A stretch of DNA of 64,000 nt from Urbifossiella limnaea (GTDB lineage Bacteria > Planctomycetota > Planctomycetia > Gemmatales > Gemmataceae), in the NCBI RefSeq assembly GCF_007747215.1, contig NZ_CP036273.1, positions 5,998,322 to 6,062,321 on the forward strand. Reading direction: 5' to 3'. Shown piece after piece: positions 49,916 through 59,276 of the stretch. Position 1 is the stretch's first letter; every line of letters begins with the position of its first letter. Below the pieces are notes generated by a model. That model saw only the letters and a program-made list of their open reading frames with translations. It ran no database searches and was not told where the DNA came from. The position numbers and the translations under genes were made by a program.

Positions 49916-51544
49916 CACCAGGACCAGAAGCAGAACCGCGCACGCGGCGCCGACCGCGTACCAGTTCGCCGGCAGCAGGTCGTACTCGACGAACCCCGGC
50001 GCCTCGGCGGCGTGCAGCGCGGCAGCCACGGGGCTGATCGTCAGCGCGGCCTCGACGGCGGTGTGGCCGAACGGGGCGTCGCGGGCGAGCCACACCAGCA
50101 GCGGCCCGGCGCACACCGCCACGAGCACCACGTTCGCGGTCGCCATCGCCGCGGCTGTGGTCCGCGCCAGGCTACTCGCGGCGGCGCCGAGCAGCACCGC
50201 GAACACCGCCGTCCCGGCCAGACACGCCACCGCCCGCCGCGCCTGCGGGGCGAGTTCGGGGCTCACCGTCATCATCACCACGTACCCGGGCAGCGTGGCG
50301 CACATCAGCAGCAGGAGCGGCCACGCGGCACTCAGGAGCTTGCCGCGGAGGATGCGGCCTGGCGTCAGCGGCGTGGTGCGCAACAGCGTCCACCCGCCGC
50401 CCTCGCGCTCGCTGCTAATCAAGCCCGCCGCCAGACTCGGGGCGAACAGCAACAGCAGCGCCGTTTGCAGCAGCACGAGCGCGGCCCCGATGCGTCCCGC
50501 CCCCCAGTCCACGGCCCCGCCGGCCGCGACGTAGGTGAGCCCGAGCGACAGCACGGCGCACCCGGCGATGAGCCGCAGCGTCCAGTGCCCGCGGCCGAAC
50601 CGGCGGGTGCGGAACTCCTTCACCATGACCGGGTTCACCCACCGGCTGATGGGCCGGGCGCGGCGGTTCGGGTCGACGAGGAAGAACAGCCGCCGCCGCC
50701 GCCGCTCGCCGGCCGAGCGGTCCTCGGTCATCACGCCGGCGGCGCGGGCCACGTCGAGCGGCGACCGGGCCAGCGCGCGCACCGTGCTCGCGGCGCAGAC
50801 GCCGCTCACGACCGTTGCCAGCAGGAGGAAGCGCGGCACGGCCCCGGTCGCGGTGGCGAGCCCGTGCGAGCCGACGCCGCCCTGCCCGAGCACTTCCATG
50901 ATCGCGGGAATCGGCGACAGCGCCTTCACCCACGCGGCCGCGCCGCCGAGCAGGCCGGAATCGCCCTCGACGAGCCACGCCGGCGCGAGCGGCACGGCGC
51001 AGACGCCGATCGCCAGCGCGTACGCGGCGCGGAGCGCGGCGTCGGTCGAGCGCGCCCGGCCGCTCACCCACAGCGCCAGCGTGGCGAGTTGCAGCGCCGC
51101 GACGGCGAGAACGAGGTACAGGAGCGCGACGCCGCCGCGGACCGGCGCGCCGCCGAGGGCGTGGCACGCCGCCGCGGCGGGGGCGGTCATCAGGAGCAGC
51201 AGCGCGGTGAAGCCGAGGACGCCCCCGAGCTTGCCGAGGTAGATCGCCCACGGCGTCAGCGGCGAGTTCAGCAGCAGCGCCAGCGTCCCCTTCACGCGCT
51301 CGCGGACGATCGCCGTTGCGGGATAAGCGGGAACGAGGAACACGACGCCGGCCAGCAGCCCGTAGCCGAACACGCGCAGCACCTGCACCGAGCGCGCCCC
51401 GCCGACGTCGGTGACGCCGCCGGTCGGCCAGCGAACGAGCACGAGCGCGGCGCACGCCGCGGCCAGGAGCAGCTGCGCGGCGACGGCCTGGCGGGTGCGG
51501 AGGAGTTCGAGCAACTCGCGGCGGACGATCGGGTTGGTGGTCAT
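49883..51544 (-). CDS. ABC-2 type permease
   Basis: 553 residues with about twelve hydrophobic segments, arranged as two similar halves (NPIVRRELLELLRTRQ at the start, VNPVMVKEFRTRRFGRGHW in the middle). Each half opens with an amphipathic helix carrying RE or KEF, as in the NatB/GldF-type permeases. It starts by a 4-bp overlap (ATGA) with the ATP-binding gene, so coupling is tight. It probably exports a lipid, peptide or polymer, or acts in gliding/envelope functions. Substrate unknown. Confidence 0.88.
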   Translation of the reverse strand: MTTNPIVRRELLELLRTRQAVAAQLLLAAACAALVLVRWPTGGVTDVGGARSVQVLRVFGYGLLAGVVFLVPAYPATAIVRERVKGTLALLLNSPLTPWAIYLGKLGGVLGFTALLLLMTAPAAAACHALGGAPVRGGVALLYLVLAVAALQLATLALWVSGRARSTDAALRAAYALAIGVCAVPLAPAWLVEGDSGLLGGAAAWVKALSPIPAIMEVLGQGGVGSHGLATATGAVPRFLLLATVVSGVCAASTVRALARSPLDVARAAGVMTEDRSAGERRRRRLFFLVDPNRRARPISRWVNPVMVKEFRTRRFGRGHWTLRLIAGCAVLSLGLTYVAAGGAVDWGAGRIGAALVLLQTALLLLFAPSLAAGLISSEREGGGWTLLRTTPLTPGRILRGKLLSAAWPLLLLMCATLPGYVVMMTVSPELAPQARRAVACLAGTAVFAVLLGAAASSLARTTAAAMATANVVLVAVCAGPLLVWLARDAPFGHTAVEAALTISPVAAALHAAEAPGFVEYDLLPANWYAVGAACAVLLLVLVLRVRQLGRPE

Positions 51545-52503
51545 CGGGCCGCCTCGCCGTCGGCCTGCTGCGACACCGTCATGAAGGCGTCTTCCAGGTC
51601 CGTCTGCACCTCGCGGAACTGCGCAACCCCCACGCCCGCGGCCACAAGCGTGCCGAGCAGCGCGGCGAGTTCGTCGTCGGGCTTCGCGGTGCGGAAGCGG
51701 ACGGCGAACTCGGCCGGCGCCGGCGTCACGGCGTCGCCGACGTACCGCCGCACCACGTCGGCCGCCGCGGGCACGGCCTCGGCGCGGGTCAGCAGCACCT
51801 CCATCGTCCGCAGCGGGCTCAGCTGGCGGGCGATCTCGGCGAGGGTGCCGGCGGCGCGGAGCCTGCCGCGGGCGATGATGGCGACGCGGTCGCAGATGCG
51901 GGCCAGCTCGGGGAGGATGTGGCTCGTCACGATGAGCGTCTTGCCGCGGGCGGCGAGGCCGAGCAGCACCTGCCGCATCTCGATGCGGGCCTGCGGGTCG
52001 AGGCCGTTGGCGGGCTCGTCGAGGATGAGCGCCGGCGGGTCGTGCAGCAGCGTGCGGGCGATGGCCACGCGCTGCTTCATGCCGTGGCTCAGCGCCTCCA
52101 CGTACAGGTCGCGGAAGGTGCCGGCGCCGGCCGTCTCCAGCACCTCCTCGACGCGCTTCGGCCGGCCCTTCCGCGGCAGGCCGAACGCGGCGCCGAAGAA
52201 GTCCAGGTACTCGGCGACGCGCATGCCGTCGTACCCGCCGAACGTGTCGGGCATGTAGCCGATGAGGCGCTTGACGCGGCGTGGGTCGGCGGCGCAGTCG
52301 ATGCCGGCGACGGTGGCGGTGCCGCTCGTCGGGCGGGCGAGGCCGACCAGGATTTTGATGGTGGTCGTCTTGCCGGCCCCGTTCGGGCCGATGAACCCGA
52401 GGATTTGCCCGCGGCCGACGGAAATCGTCAGCCGGTCTAACGCCACGAACGAGCCGTACCGCTTGGTCAGCTCGCGCGTCTCGACGACCGCCCCGTCCGC
52501 CAT
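51541..52503 (-). CDS. ABC transporter ATP-binding protein
   Basis: 320 residues. Walker A is GPNGAGKTTT near 40-49; the signature is LSHGMKQRVAIA and Walker B ALILDEPANGLD. The Q-loop is at LIGYMPD. The C-terminal ~90 residues form the extension typical of ABC-2 export ATPases (NatA, GldA, DrrA). It pairs with the downstream permease and is preceded by the exported 787-residue protein, forming a three-gene export unit. Confidence 0.96.
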   Translation of the reverse strand: MADGAVVETRELTKRYGSFVALDRLTISVGRGQILGFIGPNGAGKTTTIKILVGLARPTSGTATVAGIDCAADPRRVKRLIGYMPDTFGGYDGMRVAEYLDFFGAAFGLPRKGRPKRVEEVLETAGAGTFRDLYVEALSHGMKQRVAIARTLLHDPPALILDEPANGLDPQARIEMRQVLLGLAARGKTLIVTSHILPELARICDRVAIIARGRLRAAGTLAEIARQLSPLRTMEVLLTRAEAVPAAADVVRRYVGDAVTPAPAEFAVRFRTAKPDDELAALLGTLVAAGVGVAQFREVQTDLEDAFMTVSQQADGEAAR

Positions 52504-52517
52504 GCCGGTCCCCCCGT

Positions 52518-54881
52518 TCACGGTCCGCCCGCCGTCCGGCCGACCACGTCCAGCCCCAGTTCCTCGATCTTCCACGGCACCGGCGCCGGCGCCGGGTCGG
52601 TGATCGACACCGTCAACAACAACCCCCCGTCGGCGTCCGGCCGTAGGTGCCGTGGGTCCGCGATCTGCACGCGGACCGGCTCGGCCGGCGCGTCGGCGAC
52701 GAACAGCGTCTCCGCCCCCACGCGCACCGCCACCCGCCGGCCCGGCGCGCGCACCCGCAACTTCAGAACAGCGCGTTCGACCTCCAGCGGCAGCACCGCC
52801 GCCGGCAACTGGAAGCGGAGCAGTTGCTCGGTGGGCGCCGAGGAGTCGAGCGTCGGGCGGCCCAGATCGGGGCGGCGGATCGGCACGAACGCGGCCGGCA
52901 CCGCCACCCGCGTCCCGGGGGGCGTCCGCTCGAACGCCAGCGGCGTGACCAGTAGCACCGTTCCGACCGCCCGGCTCCCGTCGCGGCCGGTGAACGGCAC
53001 ACCGGCGGCGTCGGCCCACGTCAGGAGCAGGTCGCGCCCGTCGAGGTGCGCCGGGAGCGGGCCGCCGAGCATCTGCCGGTACACCGCCTGCCGCCGTTGC
53101 TGGCGGTCGCTCAGAACCGCACCCGGCAGCAGTTGGCCGGGCGGCAAGTCGTCGTCGGTGACAAACGTGCCGTCGGCCGCGAACCGCGCCGCGAGCAACT
53201 GTCGCTGCGCGGAGAAGACCAGCGCGTCGGCCGGCGCCGACAGTCCCGGTGCGGTCAGGCGGCCTTCGACTCCCGCGGGGCCGAACCGCACCGCGGCCGT
53301 CACCGCCCCCGGCCGCGTGGTGGCGCGGAAGGCGCCGGTGCGCACGCCGGCCGGCAGGTCGAGCCCCTCGACGTGCCAGGCGTCGGTGTCGGTGACGACG
53401 CGGGTGCGCGTCTGCCCTTCGAGGCCGGCGGCGTCCAGGTCGAGGACGCCGCCGCGCGGCGCGGCCAGCGGCACCGGGCCGGAGTCGGGCTGGAACACGG
53501 CGAGCACACCGGACAGCGTGACCTCGTCGGTCCCGCTCACCGGCTCGGCCACGGCCACGGCGGCGACCGTCGGCGGCACGCTGCCGCGCGTCAGCTCCGC
53601 ATGCCCGACGAAGACGCCCGCCGCGCCCGCCGCCGCGACCGGAGCCAGCCAGCCGACCAGCTCGGGCCGCCGCGACCGGCGCAGGCCGACGCCGATGCCG
53701 GCGACCACGGAGAGGAACCCGCCGAGCACGACGGCCGCGGTGCCGCGGCCCATCACGGCGTACCCCACCTCGTCGTCGAGGAGCGGGCGGAGGGCGTCGG
53801 CTGGGAGCGGCGCCGGCCGGTTGGGCGGGTGCAATTCGGCCGCCAACTCCTGCACCGCGTCGGCGCCCGGCGGCGGCCCGGGGCGCGACAGCCCTTTCGT
53901 GCCCGCCGGCGGCGGCGGGGGTGGCGGCGGGGGCAGCCACCCGGCGGCACCAAGCGTGGTGACGAGGACGCGGCCGCGGCCGACGTTCCGGGCGAAGCCG
54001 GCCGGCCAGTCGTTCGCCACCGCGAACACCCGGTCGCCCACGGCCGGCAGGACGCGGACGTGTTCGACGGGCTGGTCGAAGTCCCGGTGTTGCGCCGCCT
54101 GACGGGGCGGGCCGAGGCGGACGCGCGTGAGGCCGACCCGGTCCACCACCTCGACCGGCCGGTCGTCGCCGAGCAGCGGCGCGACGCTGCCCCCATCGAC
54201 GAGGTCGAGGAGAACCCACAGCCGGCCGCCGCGCGCCACCCACTGCCGCAGCGCCCACCGGCCGACGGGGTCGGCCGCGAGTCGGTTCCCGGCCACGACG
54301 ACGTGATCGACCCCGTCGAACGCCTCCGGGGTCGGCGGCAGCGGCCCGTCGGGCGGCACCGTCAGTTCTTCCGGCAGCGTGGCGGCCTTCCGCACCAGCT
54401 TCACGAATGCGGCCGCGGCGGAGTGGTACGGCTCGTCGGCGATCAGCGCCGTCGTCGGCGTACGGGCGCGGAACGGCACCGGCCGCGCGCGAATCTTTTC
54501 CCCCTCGCCGGGCCGCAGCACCAGGGTTTCGGTGCCGTCGGTGCGGTCGTAGAGGAGCGACCGGACTTCGACGGCGTCGCCGGCGGGCGGCGCGGGGCCG
54601 AGGGGGAGCCACGCCGACAAGGCGGCCCGCGGCGGCACCCAAATGTCGCGCGCGAACCGCGCCCCGGGCCGTGCGTCGTACTCGACCACGACCCGGGCGT
54701 CGCGCGGCGTGTCGCCGGCGTTGGCGACGGTGAACCCGAGGGTGCCGCCGGTGTCGGTGAGGCGCGCGCGGCCGCCGACGGGCGTGAGCCCCTGAAGGCT
54801 GAGGGGGTGGTCCTGGGCGCGGCCGGCCGGCGCGACGAGGGCCACGACGACGGCGAGGGCGGCGAGTCGGGTCGCGGGCAT
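52518..54881 (-). CDS. Exported GldG/DUF4350-like protein of the ABC cluster
   Basis: 787 residues with signal peptide (about 1-22). After an Ig-like beta region (35-140), a glutaminase-like Rossmann segment runs about 145-260 (TALIADEPYHS, DHVVVAGNRLAAD, RQWVARGGRLWVLLD). Such modules sit in proteins that partner ABC-2 exporters, such as GldG. A Pro-rich run near 330 and two hydrophobic segments (about 395-450) follow. The rest is beta-rich without a known motif. It starts 9 bp after the GT87 gene and is followed 14 bp later by the ATPase gene. An accessory role to the exporter is inferred. Confidence 0.72.
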   Translation of the reverse strand: MPATRLAALAVVVALVAPAGRAQDHPLSLQGLTPVGGRARLTDTGGTLGFTVANAGDTPRDARVVVEYDARPGARFARDIWVPPRAALSAWLPLGPAPPAGDAVEVRSLLYDRTDGTETLVLRPGEGEKIRARPVPFRARTPTTALIADEPYHSAAAAFVKLVRKAATLPEELTVPPDGPLPPTPEAFDGVDHVVVAGNRLAADPVGRWALRQWVARGGRLWVLLDLVDGGSVAPLLGDDRPVEVVDRVGLTRVRLGPPRQAAQHRDFDQPVEHVRVLPAVGDRVFAVANDWPAGFARNVGRGRVLVTTLGAAGWLPPPPPPPPPAGTKGLSRPGPPPGADAVQELAAELHPPNRPAPLPADALRPLLDDEVGYAVMGRGTAAVVLGGFLSVVAGIGVGLRRSRRPELVGWLAPVAAAGAAGVFVGHAELTRGSVPPTVAAVAVAEPVSGTDEVTLSGVLAVFQPDSGPVPLAAPRGGVLDLDAAGLEGQTRTRVVTDTDAWHVEGLDLPAGVRTGAFRATTRPGAVTAAVRFGPAGVEGRLTAPGLSAPADALVFSAQRQLLAARFAADGTFVTDDDLPPGQLLPGAVLSDRQQRRQAVYRQMLGGPLPAHLDGRDLLLTWADAAGVPFTGRDGSRAVGTVLLVTPLAFERTPPGTRVAVPAAFVPIRRPDLGRPTLDSSAPTEQLLRFQLPAAVLPLEVERAVLKLRVRAPGRRVAVRVGAETLFVADAPAEPVRVQIADPRHLRPDADGGLLLTVSITDPAPAPVPWKIEELGLDVVGRTAGGP

Positions 54882-54890
54882 CGGGACGTT

Positions 54891-56171
54891 CTACGACGGC
54901 GACGGGTCGCGGGGCAGGCGTAGCGTCAGCGCGAACAGCCCCGCCAGGGCGTAGGTTTGCACCGACGCCACGAGCAGGTTCTCGGCCGGCGTCAGCGGGT
55001 CGTGGCGGTTCTTGATCATGGCGAACGCCCGCTCCGGCCCGAGTACCAGCTTCGACGCCTGCGTGTCCGGCAGCCACGCCACCGCCAGGCACGCCCACAT
55101 CGCCCACCGCCCCGGCCCGGCCGGCAGCCGCGCCACCAGCAGCCCCACAGGCACCGCCAGCAACAGGAAGTAGTGCGGCCAGCTCGTCGGCGCCAGCAGC
55201 AGCATCCCGGCACACGCCGCGGCGAAGGCGCGGTCGCGGCCGGTGGTCGTGCCGCGCCCGGCCCACGCCGCCCACGCCACGGCCCCGACCACGGCCAGTT
55301 GCGACGCGACGATCAACGCCCGCGCCAGAAGCGGGAACGCGGGCGCGGGGTCGATTCGGCTCTGCGGCGGCGGCGCGAGCGCCCGCAGCCAGTACGACTC
55401 GGCCGACAGGTTCCGCCACACGCCGGCGAACTCGCCGCTCACCACCGGGATCACCTCGGCGACGTACACCTGAAACGTCTCGCCCCCGAGTACGCCGGCC
55501 GCGACCGCGTTCATCACCCCGAACGCGACCACGGCCGCAACCGCGGCACGCCACCTGCCGGCGGCCACGAAGTACATCGCCACGAACGCCGGGAACAGCT
55601 TCACCGCCGCGGCGACGCCGACGCACGCCCCCGCGAGCCACGAAAGGTCGCGGCGGTCGGCGGCCCACGCGGCGGCGAGCAGGAACACCAGGAGCGCGTT
55701 GAACTGGCCGAACATCACCTGGTCGAACAGCGGGGCGCACGGCAGCCCGAGCGCGACGCCGATCACGACGCCGCGCCAGCCGGGCCGGTAGCCGAGTTCG
55801 CGCACGACGAGCCACACGGCGACACCGGCCAGCGGCAGGGTGGCGAGGTTCCACGCGAAGTGCGCGTCGGCCGGGGCGAGCGGCGCGAGCGGCAGCACCA
55901 GCAGCACCGACGCCGGCGGGTGCGCGTTGACGGCGAGGAACTCGTCGCGCGGGTCGGGGATGAGGCCAGTGTGCCGGAACAGGGCGGCGCGGAGGTCGCC
56001 GTACACCGGCAGGCCGGCGGCGTGGTCGCGGGCCGACAGCCAGTCCTGCACGAAGTCGCCGACGAACCCCGGCGGCGGGCGCACGACGGCGAGGTACGCC
56101 GGCCCGTACAGCAGCGCCGCGAGCGCGGCGGCCACGACCCAGAGCACAGTCCGGCGGGGCGACGTGGGCAT
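54891..56171 (-). CDS. GT87 (DUF2029) membrane glycosyltransferase (second copy)
   Basis: 426 residues with about ten membrane segments. The family pattern is visible: GFVGDFVQDWLSARDHAAGLPVYGDL in the first loop, NAHPPASVLLVLPLAPL next, and QFNALLVFLLAAAW. It is a diverged paralogue of the gene at 32800. Its start is 9 bp after the queC stop, so it lies in the same minus-strand transcript as the ABC genes. Donor and acceptor are unknown. Confidence 0.87.
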   Translation of the reverse strand: MPTSPRRTVLWVVAAALAALLYGPAYLAVVRPPPGFVGDFVQDWLSARDHAAGLPVYGDLRAALFRHTGLIPDPRDEFLAVNAHPPASVLLVLPLAPLAPADAHFAWNLATLPLAGVAVWLVVRELGYRPGWRGVVIGVALGLPCAPLFDQVMFGQFNALLVFLLAAAWAADRRDLSWLAGACVGVAAAVKLFPAFVAMYFVAAGRWRAAVAAVVAFGVMNAVAAGVLGGETFQVYVAEVIPVVSGEFAGVWRNLSAESYWLRALAPPPQSRIDPAPAFPLLARALIVASQLAVVGAVAWAAWAGRGTTTGRDRAFAAACAGMLLLAPTSWPHYFLLLAVPVGLLVARLPAGPGRWAMWACLAVAWLPDTQASKLVLGPERAFAMIKNRHDPLTPAENLLVASVQTYALAGLFALTLRLPRDPSPS

Positions 56172-56180
56172 GAGCGGCGG

Positions 56181-58235
56181 CTACGGTTGATAGGCCGTGG
56201 GGTCGGGGACGCCGGCCTCGGCGAAGCCCTTGCGGCGGAGCTGGCACGAGTCGCACCGGCCGCACGCCCGGCCGGCGGCGTCGGGGTCGTAGCAGCTGAG
56301 CGTGCCGGCGTAGTCCACGCCGAGCCGCACGCCCTCGCGGATGATTTCGGCCTTCGTCAGCTTCAGCAGCGGGGCATGGACGCGGAACCGACCCGCGCCC
56401 TCGGTGCCGGCCTTCGTCGCGAGGTTCGCCATGCCCTCGAACGCCGCCAGGAACTCCGGCCGACAGTCGGGATAGCCCGAGTTGTGGGCCAGCACGCCGT
56501 CGGCGACGAACGTCTCGGCCCCTGCCACCGACAGGTCGTACATGTGCTCGACCGGCGGTAGTTCCCGCACCGCGGCGACCTGGCAGAATGCCAGCGGCGA
56601 ACGAACCAGCGCGGCCAGCGCGGGCACGTCTGCGAACGCCGCCCGCTGCGCCCGCACTCCGGGGTCATACTTCCCACCGCGGTTGTAGACCGCCGTCTTG
56701 CCGCCCGCGGGGAGCGCGGCCGCGGCCACCGCCCGCCACAGGCCGGAGCACTTCCACAGGCCGGTCGCCTTGTCCCGTGCCGTCCGTGCCGCCGCGGCGG
56801 CGTAGTCTGCCCGCTTGTCCGGGTGCGCCAATGGGTACAACTCGACGAACCGGGCGAAGTCCCGGCTGCGGCCGAGGTAGAGCAACTTCTGCGCGTTCGG
56901 CCCGCGCTTCACGTTCGGGAAGATGCCGTCGAGGAGCAGGACGTGGTACAGGTCGTCGATCAGCGCGTGTGACTTCTGAGCCAGGACCGTCCGGCCCTTG
57001 AACACCCGGCTGCCGTCGCCGTCCCACAGCCCGGCCACAACGAGCCGCCGCTGCCGCTGCGACAGCCTCCAGAAGAACGTCGGAAACCGCTTCCGACCGG
57101 CCTTCGCCGTCCCGAACAGGCCGAGATGCCAGAACAGCGTGGCGAACACGGACGATGCCACCTGAAAGTCGAAGCGGTTCGCCGGCGACGGGCGGACGTT
57201 CACCCCGTACCGGGCAAAATACGCCGTCAGCCGTTCGGCCGCGCCGGGGATGCCGCCCACGGAGAAACTCAGCACCGGCCTCCGCGACGCGGGCTCCTTC
57301 CCACCCTCCGCCAGCCACAACCCCACGACGTAAAGGAACTCGTCGTCCACGGGGAAGCGGACCGGTAGCTGCGTCTTCCGGAGGCGGTTCGTGACGAAAT
57401 CGCCGTCGCGCACGATCGACGGCCGGGCAAACCGGGTAGCGCACGCGGCCGGCAGTTCGCTGATGTTGAGTTCCGCCAGGTCGGCCGCCCAGGCGTCGGC
57501 CGCGATCGACAAATCGTACGGGACGACGAGCGGCATCCCCGGTGTGATCGAGTCGCCGCGGACGGGCACGACCGCGGCCGTGTCCGGGTCGAGGGTGAAG
57601 AGCGAATGGTCCTCGGACACCGTGACCGTCTGCCCGCGGTCGAGCCGGACCTCGAACGCCCGGCGCGTCGCGGTCCAGTGGCGGGCGCGGGCGGTGACGG
57701 GGAACCACCCGAGCCGCAGCGAGGCGGGGTCGACCGCGATGGTCTCGTACTCGCGCGGCGGCAGGGCGTGCGCCTCGCGGATCGGCATCAGCCGCGCCCA
57801 CTCTCGGGTCCGCAGCCAGACGCGGGTATCGCCGTGGACGCTGTAATCGAGCACGTTGGCGCCGATGAAGATGTCGAACGCGCCGACCGTCTCGGCGTAT
57901 CCGAGGGCGAGGCCGAGTAGAATCGTGTTACGCGCCGGCACGTAGGTCACCGGCACGCCGTGGCCCATGTCGTCGGCGCTGCGGTCCTTCGGCACTGCCA
58001 CATCCGCCGTCAGCGCCGAGCCGCCGATCGCCCGCAGGTCCAGCTTCACGGTGCGGTGTTCGGCCACGCCGAGCGCCGCCGCCACCGCCGCAGCGCGCTC
58101 GAGCTCCACCTGGTGCCGCTGGCCGTAGTCCACGCTCAGGGCGTACACGTCGAAGCCGTCGGCCTTCGCGGCCGCAGCCGTGGTGGTACTGTCGAGCCCG
58201 CCGCTGAGGAGGACCACCGCCCGCGGCCGCGCCAT
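56181..58235 (-). CDS. queC: 7-cyano-7-deazaguanine synthase precursor containing an intein
   Basis: 684 residues from the ATG at 58235. Exteins total 230 residues, the normal QueC length. QueC converts 7-carboxy-7-deazaguanine plus ammonia and ATP to preQ0 in queuosine synthesis. The PP-loop SGGLDST is at 11-17, [10 protein letters not shown] at 98-107, and the C-terminal zinc cysteines in [18 protein letters not shown]. The conserved block [15 protein letters not shown] is split after Tyr131 by a 454-residue intein. Splicing would rejoin Tyr131 to Ser586 and restore the block exactly. It is divergent from queF with 75 bp between starts; no queD or queE is nearby. Confidence 0.95.
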   Translation of the reverse strand: MARPRAVVLLSGGLDSTTTAAAAKADGFDVYALSVDYGQRHQVELERAAAVAAALGVAEHRTVKLDLRAIGGSALTADVAVPKDRSADDMGHGVPVTYVPARNTILLGLALGYAETVGAFDIFIGANVLDYSVHGDTRVWLRTREWARLMPIREAHALPPREYETIAVDPASLRLGWFPVTARARHWTATRRAFEVRLDRGQTVTVSEDHSLFTLDPDTAAVVPVRGDSITPGMPLVVPYDLSIAADAWAADLAELNISELPAACATRFARPSIVRDGDFVTNRLRKTQLPVRFPVDDEFLYVVGLWLAEGGKEPASRRPVLSFSVGGIPGAAERLTAYFARYGVNVRPSPANRFDFQVASSVFATLFWHLGLFGTAKAGRKRFPTFFWRLSQRQRRLVVAGLWDGDGSRVFKGRTVLAQKSHALIDDLYHVLLLDGIFPNVKRGPNAQKLLYLGRSRDFARFVELYPLAHPDKRADYAAAAARTARDKATGLWKCSGLWRAVAAAALPAGGKTAVYNRGGKYDPGVRAQRAAFADVPALAALVRSPLAFCQVAAVRELPPVEHMYDLSVAGAETFVADGVLAHNSGYPDCRPEFLAAFEGMANLATKAGTEGAGRFRVHAPLLKLTKAEIIREGVRLGVDYAGTLSCYDPDAAGRACGRCDSCQLRRKGFAEAGVPDPTAYQP
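56481..57842 (-). mobile_element. LAGLIDADG intein in QueC (454 residues)
   Basis: Begins with Ser1 in SVHGDTRV (block A) and ends VADGVLAHN, followed by Ser+1 of the C-extein. Block B is [11 protein letters not shown], with Ser where the common Thr of TxxH lies and His79. Block F/G reads [21 protein letters not shown] with the penultimate His and terminal Asn. Two LAGLIDADG-type helices, [11 protein letters not shown] (171-181) and [10 protein letters not shown] (268-277), each carry an acidic residue, so a homing endonuclease is present and looks intact. The reading frame has no stop. Insertion is in the most conserved active-site block, as is usual for inteins. Confidence 0.93.
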
Positions 58236-58310
58236 CCTTCGCCCCCGCACTGGAACCGGGCCGCCCGCGCGACTATCCCTGAAGGGTAGCCCCGTCACCC
58301 CCGGACCGAC

Positions 58311-58679
58311 ATGGAACACACGGACACGCCGGCCGCCGACCAGCTCGAGACGTTCCCGAACCCGCGGCCGGGCCGCGAGTTCACCATCGAGATCGTCTGC
58401 CCAGAGTTCACCAGCGTGTGCCCGAAGACCGGCCAGCCGGACTTCGGCACGATCACCTACCGGTACGTCCCCGGCGACACCTGCGTCGAGCTGAAGTCGC
58501 TGAAGCTGTATTTACAGAAGTTCCGGAGCCGGGGCATTTTTTACGAGCAGGTGACGAACCAGCTGCTCGACGACTTCGTGGCGGCGTGCTCGCCGGTGCG
58601 GTGCGAGGTCGTCAGCCGGTGGACGCCGCGCGGCGGCATCTCCACGAACGTGACGTGCGTGTACGAGCGGGCGGCGTAA
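58311..58679 (+). CDS. queF: preQ0 reductase (NADPH-dependent 7-cyano-7-deazaguanine reductase)
   Basis: A 122-residue single-domain (type I) QueF that reduces the nitrile of preQ0 to the aminomethyl of preQ1, the step after QueC. The active-site Cys37 is in [15 protein letters not shown] with Asp44. The family motif ELKSLKLY is at 60-67. It is divergent from queC; the 75-bp spacer probably holds promoters for both. I looked for a preQ1 riboswitch there and see none. Confidence 0.97.
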   Translation: MEHTDTPAADQLETFPNPRPGREFTIEIVCPEFTSVCPKTGQPDFGTITYRYVPGDTCVELKSLKLYLQKFRSRGIFYEQVTNQLLDDFVAACSPVRCEVVSRWTPRGGISTNVTCVYERAA

Positions 58680-58685
58680 CCACGA

Positions 58686-58901
58686 TTACCCCACCACGAT
58701 GGCGTTGTCCAGCCGCAGCGTGGGGACGACCTCACGGGCGCCGTGCAGCGCTAACTGCTTCACGTGGTAGGAATCCGCGCGGCCGCGGAGCGTGACGCGG
58801 TCCGAGCCGACTTCCACGGCCAGATCGCGGACCCGCCGGCTCGTGCGGGTCGTGACGCTCGCGAGGACGCGTTCGCTGAGGGTCGGCGGGGTCGTACTCA
58901 T
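58686..58901 (-). CDS. Small BON-domain protein
   Basis: 71 residues from the ATG at 58901 (an in-frame ATG at 58961 would add 20 residues). A single BON-like alpha/beta module: LSERVLASVTTRTSRRVRDLAVEVGSDRVTLRGRADSYHVKQLALHGAREVV, with the typical VTLRGRADSYHVKQLA turn. No signal peptide. BON domains bind phospholipids or polysaccharide; here the protein is just the domain. It ends 6 bp past the convergent queF stop. Confidence 0.78.
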   Translation of the reverse strand: MSTTPPTLSERVLASVTTRTSRRVRDLAVEVGSDRVTLRGRADSYHVKQLALHGAREVVPTLRLDNAIVVG

Positions 58902-58973
58902 AGCCGTGTGCGTCTCCTCGGCACGGCTGCCCGGGCGGCGGGCAGATTCGGTTAGACTCATGGCAGTAGCGTG

Positions 58974-59258
58974 ATGAGCAGCGAGGCCGCTCAGGCTGTG
59001 CAAACGGCGGACCAAGCCCCGGCCGGGCGGCGGGTACGATTCGAGGTGTGCTATTCCGTCGTCGTGCTGACTGTCCGCTGGCGGTCGGCCGCGCACGACA
59101 CCGGATCGGCGTGGGAGCGGCTGGGGCTGGGCATTCGCTACGCACTGGCCAGCCTGGCGCTCGGGCCGTGGGGGCTCCCCTGGGGGCCGATCTGGACGGT
59201 CGTGGCCGTGTGGACGAACCTCACCGGCGGTGTTCCGGACCAATCCGCGGACGACTGA
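58974..59258 (+). CDS. Small hydrophobic protein of unknown function
   Basis: 94 residues from the ATG at 58974. Residues about 55-85 form one or two hydrophobic segments rich in Gly, Pro and Trp (LGPWGLPWGPIWTVVAVWTN), preceded by a polar half with CYSVVVLTVRW. Similar small planctomycete proteins of the same shape exist from memory, but no function is known. It ends 18 bp before the remains of a kinase gene on the other strand. Confidence 0.6.
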   Translation: MSSEAAQAVQTADQAPAGRRVRFEVCYSVVVLTVRWRSAAHDTGSAWERLGLGIRYALASLALGPWGLPWGPIWTVVAVWTNLTGGVPDQSADD

Positions 59259-59276
59259 CCACAACCGCGTTCCCGA

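Noticed and set aside
51541-56265. A 1574-codon minus-strand open frame ending with the ABC ATPase
   Set aside because: Only its last ~320 codons are the ATPase. The rest is out of frame with two well-supported genes (GT87 and the 787-residue protein) and is Arg-rich shadow sequence.
58236-58310. preQ1 riboswitch between queC and queF
   Set aside because: The 75-bp spacer is too short and GC-rich; I could not find the hairpin plus A-rich tail of a preQ1 aptamer.
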